6,529 nucleotides of DNA from Planctomycetota bacterium. Its GTDB lineage: Bacteria; Planctomycetota; Phycisphaerae; Sedimentisphaerales; Anaerohalosphaeraceae. The notes below the pieces were generated by a model. That model was not told the origin of the DNA and did no database searches. It saw nothing but the letters and a program-made list of their open reading frames with translations. Within the stretch, counting starts at the first letter, position 1. Each line of letters begins with the position of its first letter. The DNA lies in NCBI GenBank assembly GCA_021160785.1, contig JAGHBX010000665.1, forward strand, positions 1 through 6,529, given 5' to 3'. Positions 1 to 4,731 of this stretch are shown here, one piece after another. The position numbers were made by a program, and so were the translations under genes.

Positions 1-1043
1 CGCTGCATCCGATTTGTGCGGGCATTGCGATATTGCTGACCTTTGATCATTCTGCCCTGATATACACGGACATAACTCAACTGACCGAAAGATTCATCCG
101 TGATTTTGAACGCCATTGCGACGAGTTTTGCATCCGGATCGCTTGAAAGCGGAACTTCGGCCCCTTCGTTATTGTGATCGCGTGCAAAACCGGGACGGTC
201 AAGAGGGCTTGGAAGGTAATCGCATACCGCATCCATCAGCGGCTGAACGCCTTTGTTCTTAAAGGCCGAGCCCATCATCATCGGGACTATGTCGCGGTTA
301 ATTGTAGCCTCGCGAATTGTCTGCCGGATCATATCCCGGGCGATCTCTTTTTCGTCCAGCAGCATCTCCATCATTTCGTCATCGAACATACTGATGGCTT
401 CGAGCATTTCCTGTCGCGCTTTTGCGGTGTCATCGGCATAGGCGGCAGGTATCGGCTTGCGAACGACTCTTTCGCCGCCGTTACCTTCGAAAGTGATCGC
501 TTCCATCGTGACCAGGTCGATAACGCCCTCGAATGTATTGCCTTCGCCCATATTGATCTGGATGGGCACCACATTAAGGCCAAGTTTTTCAGACATCTCT
601 TTACGAACGCGCCGCAGGTCGGCACCGATGCGATCCATCTTATTTACAAAAGCAATACGCGGCACACGGTATCGTTTCATCTGCTGGTCAACGGTAACCG
701 ACTGACTCTGAACACCCCCTACCGCACAAAGCACCATAATAGCCCCGTCGAGCACCCTCAGCGACCTCTCAACTTCGACGGTAAAGTCGATATGGCCCGG
801 AGTATCGATAAGGTTGACGCTTTTGCCATTCCACGTCACCTGAGTCGCCGCCGAAGTAATGGTGATGCCCCGCTCACGTTCGAGTTCCATGTAGTCCATT
901 GTCGCGCCGCCATCGCGGCTGTGTACTTCCTGGACTCGATGTATACGGCCTGAATAATATAATATTCGCTCGCTCAGCGTTGTTTTGCCGGAGTCGATAT
1001 GCGCCGATATGCCAATATTTCTGATCTTAACAATATTTTCCAT
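1..1043 (-). CDS. fusA: Translation elongation factor G, mitochondrial/spdEFG1-like type (C-terminal half missing)
   Basis: EF-G is the cytosolic GTPase that moves tRNA and mRNA through the ribosome after each peptide bond. I translated the minus strand directly: 347 complete codons are visible and the frame is open through base 1, so about half of a protein of roughly 700 residues is present. The GTPase motifs are complete: P-loop AHIDSGKT (residues 14-21), switch I RGITIT (58-63), DTPGH (80-84), NKMD (134-137) and GSAFKNKG (258-265). Domain II begins near residue 300 (MAFKITDESFGQLSYVRVY). The start is ATG at 1043-1041; an in-frame TAG at 1053-1055 rules out an earlier one. No well-spaced Shine-Dalgarno is seen; the nearest purine run, GGAAAGAG (1063-1056), lies 12 bases away. 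AHIDSGKTT and AVGGVQSQS match human mitochondrial EF-G1 and the spirochaete/planctomycete group better than canonical bacterial EF-G. The upstream neighbour is a sulfatase, not rpsG, so this is not a standard str operon. Confidence 0.97.
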   Translation of the reverse strand, partial: MENIVKIRNIGISAHIDSGKTTLSERILYYSGRIHRVQEVHSRDGGATMDYMELERERGITITSAATQVTWNGKSVNLIDTPGHIDFTVEVERSLRVLDGAIMVLCAVGGVQSQSVTVDQQMKRYRVPRIAFVNKMDRIGADLRRVRKEMSEKLGLNVVPIQINMGEGNTFEGVIDLVTMEAITFEGNGGERVVRKPIPAAYADDTAKARQEMLEAISMFDDEMMEMLLDEKEIARDMIRQTIREATINRDIVPMMMGSAFKNKGVQPLMDAVCDYLPSPLDRPGFARDHNNEGAEVPLSSDPDAKLVAMAFKITDESFGQLSYVRVYQGRMIKGQQYRNARTNRMQ

Positions 1044-1162
1044 TTTCCCGTACTACTCTTTCCGCCGTTAAAACAATATCTATACAGACTTCCCACTCTC
1101 TAAAAAGTAATCTCAAGCAATCCTTCGACATACGATAGATGATTACAAGATGTGTTATATCT

Positions 1163-1179
1163 TTCTTGAATTACAAGAA
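1163..1179. repeat. Inverted repeat TTCTTG-AATTA-CAAGAA at predicted fusA transcript start
   Basis: A perfect 6-base inverted repeat with a 5-base centre lies directly downstream of the proposed fusA -10 box. The right arm belongs to an ATTACAAGA unit (1170-1178) that recurs at 1142-1150, 28 bases away. It could be an operator half-site pair or a small hairpin at the 5' end of the fusA mRNA. A short repeat in AT-rich DNA can also arise by chance. Confidence 0.3.
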
Positions 1180-1185
1180 TCTATA

Positions 1186-1215
1186 AATATAGCATGGCTG
1201 ACAACTAAAAAACAA
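1186..1215 (-). promoter_or_regulatory. Likely sigma-70 type promoter for fusA with extended -10
   Basis: On the minus strand the -10 hexamer TATATT (1191-1186) is preceded by TGC, giving the extended -10 pattern TGnTATATT. TTGTTT at 1215-1210 is a reasonable -35 with an 18-base spacer. A/T-rich sequence with several T6 runs lies upstream, where an UP element would sit. The predicted transcription start is near 1179, which would give fusA a leader of about 136 bases. This is pattern matching only; the -35 is imperfect. Confidence 0.45.
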
Positions 1216-1367
1216 GCAAAAAACCGCTAATTGTCAAAAAATAATGAAAAAAGCAATCAAATCCGACGCAGAAGCCCGAATGCTCAATCTTCGGTGAACT
1301 AAAAAATCTCAGCTTTTTCTCCCCTTGCCGCCCAAATGAGTTTTTCCACCCTACGAGGTCTTGCTCT

Positions 1368-2981
1368 CTAACTGTTACTTACAGGATCTATCCTGAGTTG
1401 ATATTTTGCCATTAACTTTTTCAGTTCTTGTTTCATATCGCTTATTATTTTCTCGTACCTGGGATTATTGTAGTCGCTGTTCATTTCCAGCGGATCCTTC
1501 CTTAGATCATAAAATTCCCATTCACCTTTGGTGTGGAACTCTATCAGCTTATAACGCTCGTTTCGGACGCCGCGGTGGCTGGTTACTGCGTGTGCTCCTC
1601 TACCGTAATAGGTATACAGAATGCTCTTTCGCCAGTTTTTTGGCCGCTTGCCTTTTAGCAGAGGCAGCAGCGATTTCCCCTGAACTTCCCGGGGGACTTT
1701 GATTCCCGCCGCTTCAAGAATGGTAGGCGCGTAGTCGATATTCTGCACCATTTCCTTACAGCGGGCGCCGGGCCTTGTAACTTTTGGCCATTTAACGATC
1801 AATGGATTTCGCAGCGACTCCTCATACATCCAGCGCTTGTCATACCAGCCGTGCTCGCCGTTATAAAAACCCTGGTCCGAGCTATAGATGACGATCGTGT
1901 CATTTTCAAGACCGTTCTTTTTCAGGTAATCCATAACTCTACCGACATTTTCATCCATTGCTTTGACACACTTTATATAGTCTTTAAGATAGGCCTGGTA
2001 CTTCCAGCGGACAAGGTCTTTGCCTTTTAAGTTTTGGGCTCGAAACTTCTCGTTACGGGGCACGTAATACTCGTCCCAGGCTTTTCTTTGGTCCGGGGTC
2101 ATTCGTTTGAATTCTTCAAATGTCGTTCCATCCTGGGACTTTGTTTTCGGCGCCGCATGGCGGATCTCCTCTGGAGATGATGTTGCAACCGGCGGCGTAA
2201 CTTTCACATCGGTTGCTATGTTTATATTGTCGCGGATCGTCATTTCCTGCCGGCGTGCGGATGATGTTCGTCCCTTGTAATCGTCAAAGAGGTTTTCGGG
2301 TTCCGGTACATCGATTCCATCGAGTAAATTGAAATGCCTTGGGTGCGGCAGCCACGTCCGGTGAGGGGCCTTGTGCCAACTGCAAAGGAAAAACGGTTTG
2401 GAGTTGTCTCTCTTCTTGTCCAGCCACTCGATTGTCATGTCGCCAATAATATCCGAACAATACCCCTGCTTTTGGACTAATTTTGAGGACCCCCTGGAAA
2501 TGAAATCGGGATTGTAATACAATCCCTGGCCGGGTAAAATCTCATAGTCGTCAAAGCCGGTCGGAAGAGAGGCTAAATGCCATTTACCAATTACCGCTGT
2601 TTGATAATTCGCTTTTTGAAGTTCCTTCGCAACCGTCCATTGATCGGGGTTGAACCGATCCCCGTTCGCCCTGAAACCGTTAATGTGGCTGTGCTTTCCT
2701 GTTAGAATGGAAGCCCGGCTGGGACCGCAAATCGAATTTCCTACGAAACTGTTCTCGAAAAGGACTCCCTGGGCGGCGATCTTGTCGATATTTGGCGTGA
2801 TTTTATGTTTTTGTATGAATTTCTGCATCCTTGACCTGTAAGCGCCCAAAGTCTGCAATGAATGGTCATCGGAAAGAATTAACAGAATATTCGGCTGTTT
2901 GGGCCTGCTCCCGGCCAAAAGTTGACTGCTTATGCCTATCGATAAGATGCCGATACTTTTCAAAAAATCACGTCTGTTCAT
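1368..2981 (-). CDS. Tat-exported type I sulfatase, N-acetylglucosamine-6-sulfatase-like
   Basis: A 537-residue enzyme predicted to hydrolyse sulfate esters on a glycan outside the cytoplasm. The N-terminus MNRRDFLKSIG fits a twin-arginine signal, followed by a hydrophobic stretch to about residue 23; no lipobox cysteine is seen. The sulfatase domain covers about residues 28-450. It shows metal ligands D38/D39 (LSDDHS), the formylglycine site C85-G-P-S-R89 followed by ILTG, GKWH (132-135), HKAPH (203-207), the second metal pair D369/Q370 and the sulfate-binding region around K382. A C-terminal region with YKLIEF and EWEFYDLRKDP resembles DUF4976. The block FYNGEHGWYDKRWMYEE and the preceding MTPDQRKAWDEYY insert resemble the S1_11 type (GlcNAc-6-sulfatases), so that substrate is my best guess. 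Another sulfate position or sugar is possible. The ATG at 2981 has AGGAG (2990-2986) four bases upstream. The cysteine-type site needs a separate maturase, absent from this window. It follows the other sulfatase after 35 bases, probably in one operon. Confidence 0.95.
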   Translation of the reverse strand: MNRRDFLKSIGILSIGISSQLLAGSRPKQPNILLILSDDHSLQTLGAYRSRMQKFIQKHKITPNIDKIAAQGVLFENSFVGNSICGPSRASILTGKHSHINGFRANGDRFNPDQWTVAKELQKANYQTAVIGKWHLASLPTGFDDYEILPGQGLYYNPDFISRGSSKLVQKQGYCSDIIGDMTIEWLDKKRDNSKPFFLCSWHKAPHRTWLPHPRHFNLLDGIDVPEPENLFDDYKGRTSSARRQEMTIRDNINIATDVKVTPPVATSSPEEIRHAAPKTKSQDGTTFEEFKRMTPDQRKAWDEYYVPRNEKFRAQNLKGKDLVRWKYQAYLKDYIKCVKAMDENVGRVMDYLKKNGLENDTIVIYSSDQGFYNGEHGWYDKRWMYEESLRNPLIVKWPKVTRPGARCKEMVQNIDYAPTILEAAGIKVPREVQGKSLLPLLKGKRPKNWRKSILYTYYGRGAHAVTSHRGVRNERYKLIEFHTKGEWEFYDLRKDPLEMNSDYNNPRYEKIISDMKQELKKLMAKYQLRIDPVSNS

Positions 2982-2985
2982 ATTT

Positions 2986-2990
2986 CTCCT
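2986..2990 (-). promoter_or_regulatory. Shine-Dalgarno AGGAG for the downstream sulfatase
   Basis: AGGAG lies in the 35-base gap between the two sulfatase genes, four bases before the ATG at 2981. The gap is too short for a terminator plus a new promoter, which supports cotranscription. It also shows that this genome uses recognisable Shine-Dalgarno sites. Confidence 0.75.
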
Positions 2991-3016
2991 TTGCGTTACA
3001 AAAAGTTGCCGGAAGT

Positions 3017-4627
3017 TTAGACCAGTTTTCTTTTCCTGACTCCTTCATAGTGATTCGAACCGTTCTTTTTTAACCACTCCAAAAGGCATGACCGAAGTTC
3101 TTCTGTTTTTTCAGCATAGCGATGCCTATTCGGATTCTTGCCGATAAGGTTGTTCATTTCGTAAGGATCGCTATTGAGATCATATAAAGCGTTGATGACT
3201 TTTGAAGTCGTTGAATAAGGAATTATCATTTTCCACCCATCTTTGAGAATCATATAGTTGGGTGCGACATCGCCGCGATAGTCCCACTCGGTGACCACAT
3301 ATTCGCCATGCCCTGAGTCTGTCCCCTCAATCAAACCCCGAAGACTTTGTCCGTCCGACTTGTGTTTTTTAATTTTCAGGTAATCCATAATTGTCGCAAA
3401 TAAATCGACCAATGAAACATACCCGTCTACCGTGGTGTTTCTTTTGATCCGGCGAGGAAGACGAATCATTAATGGGATATGAGCGGACTCTTCATAAAAT
3501 ACATTCTTTTCGCGCATGCCGTGAGAGCCTAACATTTCACCATGATCGCTCATAAAGATGACCAGCGTGTTGCCGGTTAGCCCATGTTTGTCCAATGTCT
3601 TTAATATCTTACCGACCCAGTCATCAATTTCCTTGATAAGGCCGTAATAATTCGAGATCATATACTTGATCTTGTCTTTGTCCCGGTATTCCGGCAGACC
3701 TTTTCTGCCATTGGCTCCTGCATAAGGGCTGTTTGACATATCATCAAAAATACTGACCGGAGGGACCATATCTTTTGCCGGATACATACTGTAATAGGGC
3801 TCGGTTGGCACCATTGGAGAGTGCGGAAAATGGAACGAACAGGTAATGCTAAATGGTTTATCTTTCAGCCGCTCGATGGCTTCGATGGTTTGCCTTGCCT
3901 GAAACGCAGTTAAGCTGTGTTCTTTGTCCATCAGTAATTCGCCGTGCTGATCGGGTTGAACTGGTTTTTTATTTGCTGCTTTCAGCTCGGCAAGAGTCTT
4001 GCCGTAGTATTTATCCATAGGGTCCGTCTTGTACGGCCTTTCCGACATGTTATCGTAGAACTCTCCGGCCCTAAGTGCTCTTATCGGTTCTTTGTCTTTG
4101 ATATAATCGAGCCATACAAACTTTTGACCGCCATGTCCAAAAATTGAGTTTCCGTTTTTTGCTGCTTTTACAGGATTTTTATAAATGTCTGTATGAGAAG
4201 ACAGACTATGCCACTTGCCGTAATATTCACAATGATAACCTTCACCGGTTAATATCTCATCAAATGTCGGCATGGTCATCAATCCTTTTTCTTTTGGATA
4301 GTACGCCAGGCCATTCGTTCTCATACGGGTGTTTTCTACGGTATGACCTGTAAGGACAGATGATCGTGCAGGACAGCAGACAGCACAGGGGCTGTAAGCA
4401 TTCTTAAAGTAAGCGCCTTGTTTCGCTAACCGGTCAAGGTTGGGGGTTTCAAGAACGGTATTGCCGGCGATACTTAACGCATCCGATCTCTGCTGATCGG
4501 TCATGATAAACAGCAGGTTAGTCTTTCCTGATATTCTCTTGGGGCCGGGGTAACCGCAAGATGTGCCGATTATGCCGCCAACACCGAGACCGATCATCTG
4601 TAAAAACTTTCGCCTTGTTTGTCTCAT
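3017..4627 (-). CDS. Tat-exported type I sulfatase, possible lipoprotein
   Basis: A 536-residue sulfatase, numbered from the ATG at 4627. The start TRRKFLQMIG is a twin-arginine signal. The following GTSC places C24 where a lipoprotein cysteine could sit, but the lipobox is poor (G at -3), so membrane anchoring is uncertain. Catalytic features are metal ligands D44/Q45 (MTDQQR), the formylglycine site C84-C-P-A-R88 followed by SSVLTG, GKWH (137-140), HFPH (266-269), the second metal pair D361/H362 in MSDHGEMLGSHG, and K374. The C-terminal part has the usual YDLNSDPYEMNNL ending. It differs from the neighbouring sulfatase around the active site and at the second metal pair, so it likely removes a different sulfate; I cannot name its substrate or subfamily. 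An ATG six bases further upstream (4633) would add two residues but has no spacing to the Shine-Dalgarno. The gene sits between the lyase and the second sulfatase and is AT-richer than the lyase. Confidence 0.94.
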   Translation of the reverse strand: MRQTRRKFLQMIGLGVGGIIGTSCGYPGPKRISGKTNLLFIMTDQQRSDALSIAGNTVLETPNLDRLAKQGAYFKNAYSPCAVCCPARSSVLTGHTVENTRMRTNGLAYYPKEKGLMTMPTFDEILTGEGYHCEYYGKWHSLSSHTDIYKNPVKAAKNGNSIFGHGGQKFVWLDYIKDKEPIRALRAGEFYDNMSERPYKTDPMDKYYGKTLAELKAANKKPVQPDQHGELLMDKEHSLTAFQARQTIEAIERLKDKPFSITCSFHFPHSPMVPTEPYYSMYPAKDMVPPVSIFDDMSNSPYAGANGRKGLPEYRDKDKIKYMISNYYGLIKEIDDWVGKILKTLDKHGLTGNTLVIFMSDHGEMLGSHGMREKNVFYEESAHIPLMIRLPRRIKRNTTVDGYVSLVDLFATIMDYLKIKKHKSDGQSLRGLIEGTDSGHGEYVVTEWDYRGDVAPNYMILKDGWKMIIPYSTTSKVINALYDLNSDPYEMNNLIGKNPNRHRYAEKTEELRSCLLEWLKKNGSNHYEGVRKRKLV

Positions 4628-4686
4628 GTCCATTCCTTCTTCGTAATCAAAAATAAAATTTCGGTCATTATCTGGTTAAAAAGCAT
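4624..4686 (-). CDS. Possible 20-codon leader ORF overlapping the sulfatase start (ATGA)
   Basis: In the gap between the lyase and the sulfatase, an ATG at 4686 is preceded by GGAG (4696-4693) with a six-base spacer. It opens 20 codons (MLFNQIMTEI through KKEWT) that end in TGA. That TGA overlaps the sulfatase ATG at 4627 as ATGA, an arrangement typical of translational coupling. The peptide resembles no family I know. It may be a coupling leader, a tiny real gene, or chance. The start spacing and stop overlap are seen directly; the function is unknown. Confidence 0.3.
   Translation of the reverse strand: MLFNQIMTEILFLITKKEWT
4634..4642 (-). promoter_or_regulatory. Shine-Dalgarno GAAGAAGGA that selects the ATG at 4627
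   Basis: The purine-rich GAAGAAGGA ends directly against the ATG at 4633, leaving no spacer, but is exactly six bases from the in-frame ATG at 4627. The second ATG is therefore the more likely start, so the signal peptide begins MRQTRRKFL. Confidence 0.65.
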
Positions 4687-4731
4687 GTTTTTCTCCGTAC
4701 GATACCGATAATTTTACAAAAATCCGCCTGA

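Larger units (their letters stand above)
1044..1367. other. AT-rich intergenic region between sulfatase and fusA
   Basis: This 324-base stretch separates the end of the sulfatase (stop at 1368-1370) from the fusA start. Both genes point left, so it must hold the end of the catabolic transcript and the control region of fusA. It contains four A6 tracts on the plus strand (1207, 1218, 1236, 1247), a likely minus-strand promoter (1186-1215) and an inverted repeat (1163-1179). A 9-base repeat, ATTACAAGA, occurs at 1142-1150 and 1170-1178. The only terminator-like structures are weak: a CCGAA/TTCGG stem at 1276-1294 with no adjoining T run, and an A5/T5 stem at 1302-1318. I found no RNA gene and no convincing protein gene in it. 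Confidence 0.7.

Noticed and set aside
174..953. 259-codon plus-strand ORF
   Set aside because: It lies wholly antisense to fusA, whose translation shows all EF-G GTPase motifs. The plus-strand product has no recognisable domain.
1027..1131. 34-codon minus-strand ORF (ATG 1131 to TAA 1027) overlapping the fusA start
   Set aside because: There is no Shine-Dalgarno before it, no known resemblance, and this length is expected by chance. It could only be a leader ORF if conserved in relatives.
1199..1236. Inverted repeat TGACAA / TTGTCA with a 26-base spacer
   Set aside because: Six-base arms with a long spacer in AT-rich DNA are expected by chance, and no structure follows from them.
1232..1237. 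Perfect -35 hexamer TTGACA on the minus strand
   Set aside because: No acceptable -10 lies 16-18 bases downstream; those positions read T-rich sequence without TATAAT character. The promoter at 1186-1215 is a better fit.
1276..1318. Terminator candidates after the sulfatase operon (CCGAA/TTCGG stem; A5/T5 stem)
   Set aside because: The first has a 5-base stem, a 9-base loop and no adjoining T run. The second has only A-T pairs. Neither is a convincing intrinsic terminator.
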